Below are positions 47,177 to 56,260 of a stretch of DNA of 64,000 bases, in pieces. The notes beneath the pieces were generated by a model, which made no database searches, was not told where the DNA came from, and saw only the letters and a program-made list of their open reading frames with translations. The position numbers and the translations under genes are program-made. How positions within the stretch are numbered: the first letter of the stretch is position 1; each line of letters begins with the position of its first letter. This DNA is from an uncultured Pelagibacteraceae bacterium (GTDB lineage: Bacteria; Pseudomonadota; Alphaproteobacteria; Pelagibacterales; Pelagibacteraceae). Location: NCBI GenBank assembly GCA_902624195.1, contig CACNWV010000003.1, positions 30,725 to 94,724 of the forward strand, in the 5' to 3' direction.

Positions 47177-49836
47177 TGGCAAAAATAGTATTTAGCTTCG
47201 ATGATAAATCTGCCAAAAAGTTAAAGAATAAAAAAAATATTTTAGGCGGAAAAGGAGCAAACCTTGGTGAAATGGGTAGATTAGGCTTACCCGTTCCTCC
47301 TGGATTTACTATTACGACAGATGTTTGTGATCTATTTTACAAAAATAAAAAAAAATTACCAAAAAAAGTAATACAAAATATTGAGTCAGAGCTGAAAAAT
47401 ATAGAAAAGAAAACTAAAAAGAAATTCGGTGATCTTAAAAATCCATTACTGGTATCAGTTAGATCAGGAGCTAGAATTTCAATGCCTGGTATGATGGACA
47501 CAATTTTAAATCTTGGTCTTAATGATAAAACAGTTGAGTCATTAAAAAAGAAAACATCTAATGGAAGATTTGCAAAAGATAGCTATAGAAGATTTATACA
47601 AATGTATAGCAATGTAGTTTTGGGCGTAGAGGGACATTTGTTTGAGGAGTTAATTGATAATTATAAGTTAACTAAAGGAGTTTTGCTAGACACAGACCTA
47701 GATGAGAGCGATTGGGATGGTTTAATTATTAATTTTAAAGAGTTAGTAAAAAAAGAAAAAAAAATTAATTTTCCTCAAGATATAAAAGAACAATTATTAG
47801 GAGCTATCAATGCTGTATTTTTATCTTGGAATAGTCAAAGAGCTAAGACTTATAGAAAATTAAATCAAATTCCAGATCATTGGGGAACAGCTGTTAATGT
47901 TCAAGCTATGGTATTTGGAAACATGGGTGATGATTGTTCAACAGGTGTTGCTTTTACAAGGAATCCCTCAACCGGAGAAAATTCTTTTTTCGGTGAGTTT
48001 TTAATTAATGCTCAAGGTGAAGATGTTGTAGCTGGTACAAGAACTCCTCAATACATCACCAAAAAAGCAAAACAAGACTCAGGTTCAAAAGATCTTTCAA
48101 TGGAAGAAGCTATGCCTAAAGTTTATAAAGAACTTGCGAAAGTATTTCTTAAGTTAGAAAAGCATTATAAAGACATGCAAGACATTGAGTTTACGGTAGA
48201 GAACAATAAACTTTGGATGCTACAAACAAGATCTGGAAAAAGAACAGCCAAAGCTGCCATTAAAATTGCAGTAGATATGGTTAAAGAAAAATTAATTTCA
48301 AAAAAAGAAGCAATCAAAAGAATTGATCCAAATTCATTAGATACTTTACTACATCCCACTTTAGATGAAAAAGTTGAGAAAGAGGTAATTGCTTCAGGTT
48401 TACCTGCATCACCAGGGGCTGCAAGTGGTAAAGTTGTTTTTACTGCTGACGAGGCGGAAAAATTAAACGGGATGATGCAAGATACAATATTAGTAAGGCT
48501 AGAAACATCACCAGAGGATATACACGGAATGCATGCAGCTAAAGGTATTCTTACCGCTAGGGGAGGAATGACAAGCCATGCCGCAGTAGTAGCGAGAGGA
48601 ATGGGGAGACCGTGTGTTTCAGGCTCAAGTGAAATAACAATAGACTATGAATTAAAACAATTCAAAGCCGGCGATACGATTGTTAAAGAAGGAGATATTA
48701 TTACTATAGACGGTGGAAGTGGAAAAGTAATGAAAGGGTTAGTACCTACTGTTCAACCAGAAATTTCTGGATACTTCTCTACAATTATGAAGTGGGCTGA
48801 TGAGTTCAGAAAATTAAAAGTAAGGACTAACGCTGAAACGGAGGTAGATAGCAAAACTGCTAGAGAATTTGGCGCTGAAGGCATCGGTTTATGTAGAACT
48901 GAGCACATGTTTTTCGACGAGGAGAGAATTCTATCTGTTAGACAAATGATTTTGTCTAAATCAAAAGAGGATAGAAATAGCGCTTTAGATAAACTTCTAC
49001 CTCATCAGAAAGAAGACTTTAAAAAAATATTTAAGATTATGTCAGGCTTACCTGTTACAGTAAGATTATTAGATCCACCACTTCACGAGTTTTTACCAAA
49101 AGCTGACAAAGATATTGAAGAAGTAGCAAGATCTTTAAATTTATCAGCGAAAGAGGTTAAAGATAGAATAGCAGAGCTTCATGAGGAAAACCCCATGCTA
49201 GGGCATAGAGGATGTAGGCTTGGTATTTCTTTTCCAGAAATTTATGAAATGCAATGTAGAGCAATCTTTGAAGCAATAGTTGAGTTAAAAAAGCAAAAAG
49301 TAAAAGCAGCTTTTGTAGAAATAATGATACCATTGGTTTCAACTGAGTCTGAATTAAAAATTTTAAGAACTTTAGTTGATAAAATAGCTAAAGAAATAGA
49401 AAAAGAAAATAAATTAAAACTTGAATATATGGTAGGCACTATGATTGAATTACCAAGAGCTGCTTTACAAGCTAAGTCCATTTCAAAACATGCTGATTTT
49501 TTTAGCTTTGGAACTAACGATTTAACTCAAACGACTTTTGGAATAAGCCGGGATGACTCAGGAAAATTTCTAAACGATTACATTGATAATAAAATATTCG
49601 ATGTAGATCCATTTGTAAGCATCGACCAAAATGGAGTAGGAGAACTAGTAGAAATAGCTTCTTACAGAGGTAGAAAAACAAATAAAAATATTAAGTTAGG
49701 GATATGTGGTGAGCATGGCGGTGACCCAAAGAGTATTGAATTTTGCTCTAGAACAGGTCTTAACTATGTTTCTTGCTCTCCATTCAGAGTCCCAGTAGCA
49801 AGGTTAGCTGCTGCTCAAGCAGAATTATCTAAATAA
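47176..49836 (+). CDS. ppdK: Pyruvate phosphate dikinase
   Basis: The 886-aa three-domain enzyme has an N-terminal ATP-grasp part (LGGKGANLGEMGRLGLPVPPG), the swivelling phosphohistidine domain (TARGGMTSHAAVVARGMGRP) and a C-terminal PEP/pyruvate barrel (LGHRGCRLGISFPEIYEMQ). It reversibly makes PEP from pyruvate, ATP and phosphate, and can stand in for pyruvate kinase or PEP synthase. It converges with nadC, overlapping it by 12 bp. Confidence 0.97.
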   Translation: MAKIVFSFDDKSAKKLKNKKNILGGKGANLGEMGRLGLPVPPGFTITTDVCDLFYKNKKKLPKKVIQNIESELKNIEKKTKKKFGDLKNPLLVSVRSGARISMPGMMDTILNLGLNDKTVESLKKKTSNGRFAKDSYRRFIQMYSNVVLGVEGHLFEELIDNYKLTKGVLLDTDLDESDWDGLIINFKELVKKEKKINFPQDIKEQLLGAINAVFLSWNSQRAKTYRKLNQIPDHWGTAVNVQAMVFGNMGDDCSTGVAFTRNPSTGENSFFGEFLINAQGEDVVAGTRTPQYITKKAKQDSGSKDLSMEEAMPKVYKELAKVFLKLEKHYKDMQDIEFTVENNKLWMLQTRSGKRTAKAAIKIAVDMVKEKLISKKEAIKRIDPNSLDTLLHPTLDEKVEKEVIASGLPASPGAASGKVVFTADEAEKLNGMMQDTILVRLETSPEDIHGMHAAKGILTARGGMTSHAAVVARGMGRPCVSGSSEITIDYELKQFKAGDTIVKEGDIITIDGGSGKVMKGLVPTVQPEISGYFSTIMKWADEFRKLKVRTNAETEVDSKTAREFGAEGIGLCRTEHMFFDEERILSVRQMILSKSKEDRNSALDKLLPHQKEDFKKIFKIMSGLPVTVRLLDPPLHEFLPKADKDIEEVARSLNLSAKEVKDRIAELHEENPMLGHRGCRLGISFPEIYEMQCRAIFEAIVELKKQKVKAAFVEIMIPLVSTESELKILRTLVDKIAKEIEKENKLKLEYMVGTMIELPRAALQAKSISKHADFFSFGTNDLTQTTFGISRDDSGKFLNDYIDNKIFDVDPFVSIDQNGVGELVEIASYRGRKTNKNIKLGICGEHGGDPKSIEFCSRTGLNYVSCSPFRVPVARLAAAQAELSK

Positions 49837-50670
49837 GAGAGTTGTATCAAACGATTTCGCACTGTGCGTGATAGCTCCAACAGAAATTCTATTAACACCT
49901 GTTTTAGATATTTGTTTGATATTTTTTAAGGTAGCATTACCTGAATACTCGGTTTGATATTTATTTTTACAAAGTTTTAAACATCTCTTTAATTGAGAAG
50001 AGTTCATATTATCAAAAAGTATTCTTTTAAATTTTAAACCCATAACCTGCTTTAATTGATTGATGTTTTCTATTTCGACAGTAACAATTTTTTTTGTTTT
50101 TATCGCTTTTTTAATCAAGTCTCTTAGATTATTTGACGTTCTAATATGATTATCCTTAATAAGAATTTCATCACTTAAATTGTATCTATGATTATGCCCG
50201 CCACCTTTTTTAACACCATATTTTTCAAGTGTTCTCAAATTAGGTGTAGTTTTTCTTGTGCAACAGATCTTAGTTCTTTTATCAACTTTTTTTACGAATT
50301 GATTAGTAATTGTTGCGATACCTGAGGCATGATTTAAAAAATTTAAAGCAGTTCTTTCAGCTGTTAAGATTGTTTTTATCTTAGCTTTTATTTCAGCAAT
50401 TACCTTATTTTTTTTAATTTTTTTTCCATCAGAGGCTTTTTTGATAAAGACTGTTTCTCTTCCAATTAACTTAAATGCTGCTTTGCAGAAATCTAATCCA
50501 GCAATTACTCCATCTTGTCTAGCTAAAATCTTAGCTTTAATTATTTTATCTTTCGATATTATAAGTTTAGTAGTTACGTCACCTCGAGGTCTCAAGTCCT
50601 CCTCTAGAGCTTTTTTAACTACAGATTTAATATAAGATTGATTTAATTTTTGCACCGATCTAACGACCAA
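49825..50670 (-). CDS. nadC: Nicotinate-nucleotide pyrophosphorylase (carboxylating)
   Basis: The 281-aa QPRTase has EDLRPRGDVTTKLI, TALNFLNHASGIAT, CTRKTTPNLRTLEKYGVKKG and ILIKDNHI. It converts quinolinate and PRPP to nicotinate mononucleotide. It overlaps nadA by 11 bp. nadB is not present beside these genes. Confidence 0.95.
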   Translation of the reverse strand: MVVRSVQKLNQSYIKSVVKKALEEDLRPRGDVTTKLIISKDKIIKAKILARQDGVIAGLDFCKAAFKLIGRETVFIKKASDGKKIKKNKVIAEIKAKIKTILTAERTALNFLNHASGIATITNQFVKKVDKRTKICCTRKTTPNLRTLEKYGVKKGGGHNHRYNLSDEILIKDNHIRTSNNLRDLIKKAIKTKKIVTVEIENINQLKQVMGLKFKRILFDNMNSSQLKRCLKLCKNKYQTEYSGNATLKNIKQISKTGVNRISVGAITHSAKSFDTTLLFR

Positions 50671-51649
50671 TTTCGGTCATTCTTTGTACAGATTGTCTAG
50701 CTGCTTTAGCCATTTTATCTTCAATGAAAATTTCATTTTTTTCATTTTCTAAGCAATCAAGAATTTTATGTAGTGTAATTTTTTTCATATAAGGACAAAG
50801 ATTGCAGGGCTTAATAAATTCAACATTAGGGTTATCTGCTTGTACATTGTCGCTCATTGAACACTCTGTAACTAACATTACTTTTTTTGGTTGGTTTTTT
50901 TTTACGTAATTAATCATACCACCAGTTGATCCAGCAAAATCACATTCATCTAAAACATCACTAGGGCATTCGGGGTGACCTATAATTTTTATTCCAGGAT
51001 TTGCATCTCTGATATCTTTAATTTCTTTTGGTGAAAACTGTTCGTGCACAATACAAGAGCCTTTCCAAGAAATTATTTTTACCTTAGTTTGCTTGGCTAC
51101 ATAATTTGCTAAATGTTGATCTGGCAAGAATATTATTTTATCAGTATTTAAAGATTCTACTACTTTAACTGCATTAGCAGAGGTACAACATACATCGGTT
51201 TCTGCTTTAACGTCTGCAGAAGTGTTAACATACGAAACAACAGGAACACCTGGATATTGTTTTTTTAATAATCTTACATCTTCTCCAGTTAATGAGGCAG
51301 CGAGCGAGCATCCTGCATTCATATCAGGAATTAAAACTTTTTTTTCTGGACTCATTAATTTTGCCGTCTCAGCCATAAAGTGAACTCCACAAAGAACGAT
51401 TATATCCGCAGATGTTTTAGCAGCTTCAACTGCAAGAGCTAATGAGTCAGCTGCAATATCCGAAACTCCATGATATATTTCAGGTGTTTGATAATTATGT
51501 GCAAGAATTACAGCATTCTTCTCTTTTTTTAATTTATTTATTTTTTCTATCAAAGGAGCGTGTATTTTCCACTCTATTTCAGGAACGTGTTTAGAGATCT
51601 TTTTATAAATCTCAGAAGAGCTTTTATTAAACTGTTCTTGTGCAGACAT
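50660..51649 (-). CDS. nadA: Quinolinate synthase
   Basis: The 329-aa NadA has VILAHNYQTPEIYHGVSDIA, VLCGVHFMAETAKLM, VSYVNTSADVKAETDVCCTS and MLVTECSMSDNV plus KPCNLCPYMKKITLHKI. It has the three conserved Fe-S cysteine regions. It condenses iminoaspartate with DHAP to quinolinate. The iminoaspartate source (NadB or an aspartate dehydrogenase) must be elsewhere. Confidence 0.96.
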   Translation of the reverse strand: MSAQEQFNKSSSEIYKKISKHVPEIEWKIHAPLIEKINKLKKEKNAVILAHNYQTPEIYHGVSDIAADSLALAVEAAKTSADIIVLCGVHFMAETAKLMSPEKKVLIPDMNAGCSLAASLTGEDVRLLKKQYPGVPVVSYVNTSADVKAETDVCCTSANAVKVVESLNTDKIIFLPDQHLANYVAKQTKVKIISWKGSCIVHEQFSPKEIKDIRDANPGIKIIGHPECPSDVLDECDFAGSTGGMINYVKKNQPKKVMLVTECSMSDNVQADNPNVEFIKPCNLCPYMKKITLHKILDCLENEKNEIFIEDKMAKAARQSVQRMTEIGR

Positions 51650-51710
51650 ACTTATTCTAATCTATCAACTTGAACTAATATTGTCATTCATTTATTGTCG
51701 CATTATTAAA

Positions 51711-51794
51711 GCGGTCGTGCTGAAATTGGTAGACAGGCACGCTTGAGGGGCGTGTGGGCTTCCCGTGAGAGTTCGAGTCTCTCCGACCGCACCA
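51711..51794 (+). tRNA. tRNA-Leu (GAG)
   Basis: Acceptor GCGGTCG pairs with CGACCGC, the anticodon stem CACGC/GCGTG encloses TTGAGGG (anticodon GAG), and the long variable arm of class II tRNAs and TTCGAGT T-loop are present. CCA is encoded at 51792-51794. Confidence 0.95.
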
Positions 51795-51807
51795 AAAAAA
51801 GGGATTT

Positions 51808-51927
51808 ATGATAGATTATTTTAGAAAGCACAAAAGAATTATATTCATAATTTTAGTCATAGCTTTTATTGAATTAAGCGGATATGGGATTTTAGCTTCG
51901 TTATCTAGATTACTTAACGTACTCTAA
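51808..51927 (+). CDS. Hypothetical 39-aa single-pass membrane protein
   Basis: This ATG ORF just after tRNA-Leu encodes a basic head (MIDYFRKHKRI) followed by one hydrophobic helix (IIFIILVIAFIELSGYGILA) and a short tail. A GGGA lies 4 nt before the ATG. The last 18 bp overlap the end of convergent ygfZ. It is not recognised as any family. The positively charged N-terminus before a helix would place the N-terminus in the cytoplasm. It may be a real small protein or chance in AT-rich DNA. Confidence 0.45.
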   Translation: MIDYFRKHKRIIFIILVIAFIELSGYGILASLSRLLNVL

Positions 51928-52794
51928 AATTTTACACTCTTTATTATTTGCTAATAATTTTTTACCTTTAAAATCTTCAAGTTCAGGCTCGATAACTTTA
52001 ATTAATCCGAAGGGGTAAGGCTGATCAATAAGTATTTTTCCTATTTTGATATTGTTAAAAATAATTTCATCACCAATATTTAATTTTTCAGATGATGATA
52101 TGGGTAACAATCTTCTTCTAAGTTTATTTTTTAATTTCATCCTTGCAGTATTTTCTTGCCCTACAAAACATCCTTTTTTAAAATCTATGGCTTGAAGCGT
52201 CTCAAAATTTGCTTCTAAACCAAACAATTTATCTTTTAAATTTGTTAATCCTTTTTCAGGCACTCCTAATTTATGAGCAAGAGAATAATATTCCTTATTA
52301 TCGATAATATCTAGACTTAGTTTTTTAATTGTTAAGTAAAGTTTCTCAAGATTTGAAATAATTCTCGCTCCTAACTTTTTATTTCTTGGATCTAGAAAAA
52401 TAGGAGTATCTCTGTAAGTAATAGTATTTTCATTTAATTTTAATTCTTCTTGTAATTCTTTGAATTTTGAATCATTTATTACTCCAACAACGAATTCAGA
52501 AGAAAAGTCCTCAATTTCTACTTTTGATCTTAATTTGTATTTTGATAAATCTTTTATTAACTCTCTAGCAGAGTTCTCGCTACAGTCTAATAGGTATCCT
52601 TTATTACTCTGAATTATAAAAAATTCATTCAAATATTTACCTTGAGGAGTCAACAAGGCTGCGAAAACAGAGTTTTTATTAGAAACTTTATTTATGTTAT
52701 TTGTAATTATATTTTGCAGAAAGTCTTTAGCATCTTGTCCACTTACTAAGATTACACCTCTTTTTTCTAAAATTACAACTTGATCTTTTTTCAT
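51910..52794 (-). CDS. ygfZ: Folate-binding protein YgfZ (tRNA-modifying / Fe-S cluster repair)
   Basis: The 294-aa GcvT-like protein has the YgfZ signature FKKGCFVGQENTARMKLKNK near residues 202-221, with N-terminal ILVSGQDAKDFLQNIIT. YgfZ/IBA57 proteins help maturation or repair of some Fe-S enzymes using folate. It is divergent from the dihydroorotase gene, with 37 bp between. Confidence 0.9.
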   Translation of the reverse strand: MKKDQVVILEKRGVILVSGQDAKDFLQNIITNNINKVSNKNSVFAALLTPQGKYLNEFFIIQSNKGYLLDCSENSARELIKDLSKYKLRSKVEIEDFSSEFVVGVINDSKFKELQEELKLNENTITYRDTPIFLDPRNKKLGARIISNLEKLYLTIKKLSLDIIDNKEYYSLAHKLGVPEKGLTNLKDKLFGLEANFETLQAIDFKKGCFVGQENTARMKLKNKLRRRLLPISSSEKLNIGDEIIFNNIKIGKILIDQPYPFGLIKVIEPELEDFKGKKLLANNKECKILEYVK

Positions 52795-52831
52795 AATTGT
52801 TACTTATACAATATATTATATATTAAAAAAT

Positions 52832-54145
52832 ATGTCTGATAACTATAGTCTCATAATTAAAAACGGATCTTGCTATATTAATGGAAAACTGACAAAAACG
52901 GATATTGGTTTATCAGGAAATAGAATAAAAAAAATAGGCAATATAGAATTAAATAGTTCTAAAGTTTACGATGCTACAGACAAAGTAGTTTTACCAGGAA
53001 TAATTGATACACAAGTACATTTTAGAGAGCCAGGATCTACTGATGCAGAGGACTTAGAAAGCGGTAGTAGAGCGGCAGTGTTAGGTGGAGTAACTTCTTT
53101 ATTTGAAATGCCTAACACAAATCCACCAACTGCAAATTTAATTGAATTTGAAAAAAAGTTACAAGCAGCTAAAAATAGGATGCATAGCAATTATGCATTT
53201 TATTTTGGAGCCACCCCTAATAATACTGATCAATTAGCTAAACTAAAAAATGTTGAGGGATGTTGTGGAGTAAAACTTTTTGCAGGTTCTTCCACTGGAA
53301 ATTTATTAGTAGATAAAGAATCTGATATTGAGAAAGTAATTTCCAGCAGCGATAGAATTGTTTCAATTCATTCTGAAGACGAAGACATAATTAGATTAAG
53401 GAAAAAATTTATTAAAAAAGGAGATGTTCACTCACATCCGGAATGGAGGAATGTTGAATGTGCCATGTCTTCAACACGAAGAGTAGTAAAAATTGCGGAG
53501 AGATATAATAAGAAAATTCATGTATTACATGTTACCACGAAAGAGGAGGTAGATTTTTTGGCAATGCATAAAAAAAATGTAACTTTTGAGACTACTCCTC
53601 AACATTTAACTTTGTACGCACCTGATTGTTACGATAAATTGGGAACATATGCTCAAATGAATCCACCGTTAAGATCAAAAGAGCATTATGATCGTTTGTG
53701 GGCAGCAATAAAAAATAATATTGTTGATGTTCTAGGATCAGATCATGCCCCACATTTAAAGGCAAATAAGAATAAAGTGTACCCAGAAACTCCATCTGGT
53801 ATGCCTGGAGTGCAAACAATATTTCCAGTTATGATTGATCATGTAAACAATGGAAAACTTACTCTGAACCAATTAATTAATTTAATGTGTGAAAATCCTT
53901 GCAGAATTTTTGGTATCAAAAATAAAGGCTTCATAAAAGAGGGTTTTGATGCAGATCTAACAATCGTTGATATGAATAAAGAGGTTGTTATTAAAAACGA
54001 GATAATTGCTAGTAAATGTGGCTGGACACCTTTTCATAATTATAAAGTAAAGGGGTTTCCAGTGGGAACAATTGTCAATGGAGCTCTAGTAATGTCTGAA
54101 GGGAAAATTCTTATTGAGTCTAAAGGAAAAGCTTTAAAGTTTTAA
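52832..54145 (+). CDS. pyrC: Dihydroorotase
   Basis: The 437-aa amidohydrolase (class I dihydroorotase type) has GIIDTQVHFREPGSTDAEDL with the metal-binding HxR pair, FEMPNTNPPTA, HVLHVTTKEEV, and LGSDHAPHLKANK. It closes carbamoyl-aspartate to dihydroorotate in pyrimidine synthesis. Related hydantoinases share the fold, so the substrate is assigned by motif. The end overlaps convergent prpE by 12 bp. Confidence 0.87.
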   Translation: MSDNYSLIIKNGSCYINGKLTKTDIGLSGNRIKKIGNIELNSSKVYDATDKVVLPGIIDTQVHFREPGSTDAEDLESGSRAAVLGGVTSLFEMPNTNPPTANLIEFEKKLQAAKNRMHSNYAFYFGATPNNTDQLAKLKNVEGCCGVKLFAGSSTGNLLVDKESDIEKVISSSDRIVSIHSEDEDIIRLRKKFIKKGDVHSHPEWRNVECAMSSTRRVVKIAERYNKKIHVLHVTTKEEVDFLAMHKKNVTFETTPQHLTLYAPDCYDKLGTYAQMNPPLRSKEHYDRLWAAIKNNIVDVLGSDHAPHLKANKNKVYPETPSGMPGVQTIFPVMIDHVNNGKLTLNQLINLMCENPCRIFGIKNKGFIKEGFDADLTIVDMNKEVVIKNEIIASKCGWTPFHNYKVKGFPVGTIVNGALVMSEGKILIESKGKALKF

Positions 54146-56074
54146 TATTTTATTTTCAATCAGATCTTCTTTAATTTCATCTAAAATAGCCGGATCATCT
54201 ATCGTTGCAGGCATCTTGTAAGGTTCGTTATCAGCGATTTTTCTTACGGTTCCTCTTAATACTTTACCAGACCGAGTTTTTGGTAATCTTTTAACAATAA
54301 TAGATATTTTGAAAGCTGCAACTGGACCAACTTTTTCTCTAACCATTTTTATACATTCATCAATTATTTCTTTTTTGTCTTTTGTTACACCTGCTTTAAG
54401 AGCGAGTAATCCAATTGGTATTTGACCTTTTAGCTTATCTGCAATTCCGATAACCGCACATTCAGCAACATTAGGGTGTTCCGCTAAAACTTCTTCAATT
54501 GCACCAGTGGACAGTCTATGTCCAGCAACATTAATGATGTCATCAGTCCTAGACATAATCCAAACATATCCATCTTCATCAATATGGCCTGCATCATAGG
54601 TTTGATAATATCCAGGATAAGTAGACATATAATTTTCCTTGTATCTTTTATCAGCTCCCCATAAAGTTGGAAAAGTTCCTGGAGGTAAAGGAAGTTTAAC
54701 AACTATATCTCCCATCTTTCCTGCACCAACTTCTTTGCCCTCTGAATTTAAAACTTTTAAATCATATCCTGGTACAGGTTTAAATGCAGATCCGTATTTT
54801 ACAGGGAAAGACTCAATTCCAGTACAGTCTGAGGTAATTGCCCAACTTGTCTCTGTTTGCCACCAATGATCAATTACTGGAGAATTCGATAATTTTTCAA
54901 ACCACTTAATTGTATCTGGGTCTGCTCTTTCACCAGCTAGAAAAAGTTTATCAAAATTGCTTAAATCATATTTTTTAAAAAACTCTCCATTAGGGTCTTC
55001 TTTTTTTATGGCTCTTATTGCTGTGGGCGCAGTAAAAAGAGATTTTACTTTATATTCTGAAATTATTCTCCAAAAAACACCAGCGTCAGGAGTTCCTACT
55101 GGTTTACCCTCAAATAAAACTGTTGTGCATCCATAAAACAATGGAGCATAAACTATGTAAGAATGACCAACGATCCACCCAATATCACTTGCAGACCACC
55201 AAACGTCATCTGGTTCAATGTTATAAATATTTTTCATTGTCCATTTTAATGCAACTATGTGACCTCCTATATCTCTAACAATACCTTTAGGAAGACCAGT
55301 TGTACCCGAGGTATAAAGTATGTAAGCATAGTCATTAGCATTCATTTTTTCACAATCAGTTGGGTTTGCTTCTTTGAGTGCTTCTTCCCAAGTAATATCT
55401 TTTAAAGGATTTAATTCTGCCTTATCTTTCTCTCTTTGAAAAATTATACATTTTTTAGGTTTATGTTTTGCGAGATCTAATGCTTTATTAACTAAAGGTT
55501 TATAATGAACTGTTCTTCCTGGTTCGTAACCACATGATGCTGTAACTATTAATTTTGCTTTAGAGTCATCAATCCTACTTGCTAATTCATTAGCAGCAAA
55601 ACCTCCAAATACAACAGAATGTACTGCACCTATTCTCCCACAAGCTAACATCGCTACAACCGCCTCAGGAATCATTGGCATATAAATTATTACTCTATCT
55701 CCTTTATTTACACCTTGATTTTTTAGTGCTCCTGCAAATAGAGAAACTTTCTCTCTTAATTCTCTATAAGAAATATTTTTTTTTACACCTGTAATAGGAC
55801 TATCGTAGATAATCGCAATTTTTTCACCTTTACCATTATCAATATGAAGATCTAAGGCATTATAACAAGTATTTGTAACTCCGTCTTCATACCATTTATA
55901 AAAAGGCGGGTTGCTTGAATTAAGAATCTTGCTAGGTTTTTTGTACCAAAAAATGTTTTCAGAAACTTCTTTCCAAAAACTCTCTCTATTTTTAATAGAT
56001 TTGTCGTAAATTTCTTTATATTTTCGACTCAACGGATCCCCCTTAAAATTCCCTAATTTTAGAGAGTATTTCAT
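54134..56074 (-). CDS. prpE: Propionyl-CoA synthetase (acyl-CoA synthetase family)
   Basis: The protein has the AMP-binding signature ILYTSGTTGLPKG, VVFGGFAANELASRI, and the PrpE-favouring TASCGYEPGRTVHYKPLV. The C-terminal PKTRSGKVLRGT carries the catalytic, acetylatable lysine. It activates propionate (or acetate) to the CoA thioester. The track ORF begins four codons earlier at 56086; the ATG at 56074 (MKYSLKLGNFKG) is preferred but not certain. It is divergent from proteorhodopsin. Confidence 0.88.
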   Translation of the reverse strand: MKYSLKLGNFKGDPLSRKYKEIYDKSIKNRESFWKEVSENIFWYKKPSKILNSSNPPFYKWYEDGVTNTCYNALDLHIDNGKGEKIAIIYDSPITGVKKNISYRELREKVSLFAGALKNQGVNKGDRVIIYMPMIPEAVVAMLACGRIGAVHSVVFGGFAANELASRIDDSKAKLIVTASCGYEPGRTVHYKPLVNKALDLAKHKPKKCIIFQREKDKAELNPLKDITWEEALKEANPTDCEKMNANDYAYILYTSGTTGLPKGIVRDIGGHIVALKWTMKNIYNIEPDDVWWSASDIGWIVGHSYIVYAPLFYGCTTVLFEGKPVGTPDAGVFWRIISEYKVKSLFTAPTAIRAIKKEDPNGEFFKKYDLSNFDKLFLAGERADPDTIKWFEKLSNSPVIDHWWQTETSWAITSDCTGIESFPVKYGSAFKPVPGYDLKVLNSEGKEVGAGKMGDIVVKLPLPPGTFPTLWGADKRYKENYMSTYPGYYQTYDAGHIDEDGYVWIMSRTDDIINVAGHRLSTGAIEEVLAEHPNVAECAVIGIADKLKGQIPIGLLALKAGVTKDKKEIIDECIKMVREKVGPVAAFKISIIVKRLPKTRSGKVLRGTVRKIADNEPYKMPATIDDPAILDEIKEDLIENKILKL

Positions 56075-56156
56075 AAATATCCCCAAAAAAAAATAAAAAA
56101 ACCAATAAAATTGGCCTTTTTTGATGAAAAAAACACTTCACTGTAACTTTTTTTTT

Positions 56157-56229
56157 TACTATGGTTCCCGACAAGTTACTCGGTAGTGAGTAAGATTATC
56201 ACTTGTCCGGGTAGTTTATATATAAACTA
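56157..56229 (+). promoter_or_regulatory. Structured leader/control region of proteorhodopsin
   Basis: A -10-like TACTAT (56157-56162) precedes a nested hairpin. Outer stem CCCGACAAGT (56167-56176) pairs with ACTTGTCCGGG (56201-56211), ten pairs with one bulged C. Inside it TACTC/GAGTA (56177-56181/56188-56192) closes a GGTAGT loop, with an unpaired AGATTATC on the 3' side. Immediately after comes a perfect 18-bp palindrome, TAGTTTATATATAAACTA (56212-56229). No T run follows, so it is not a simple terminator. The function is inferred: a structured 5' UTR or a binding site for a dimeric regulator. Confidence 0.55.
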
Positions 56230-56243
56230 AACGAAAACTAAAC
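56224..56243 (+). repeat. Short tandem AAACTAAAC repeat before the proteorhodopsin start
   Basis: AAACTAAAC occurs twice (56224-56232 and 56235-56243) with an 11-bp period, in a G-poor, A-rich stretch ahead of the GGGAGG ribosome-binding site (56250-56255). It probably keeps the ribosome landing site unstructured; it could also be a regulator site. Confidence 0.4.
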
Positions 56244-56260
56244 AAACGAGGGAGGTTTTC

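Noticed and set aside
56099-56122. CCAATAAAATTGG hairpin near T/A runs between prpE and proteorhodopsin
   Set aside because: Only five pairs, and the location between divergent genes makes a terminator role unlikely; probably chance in AT-rich DNA.
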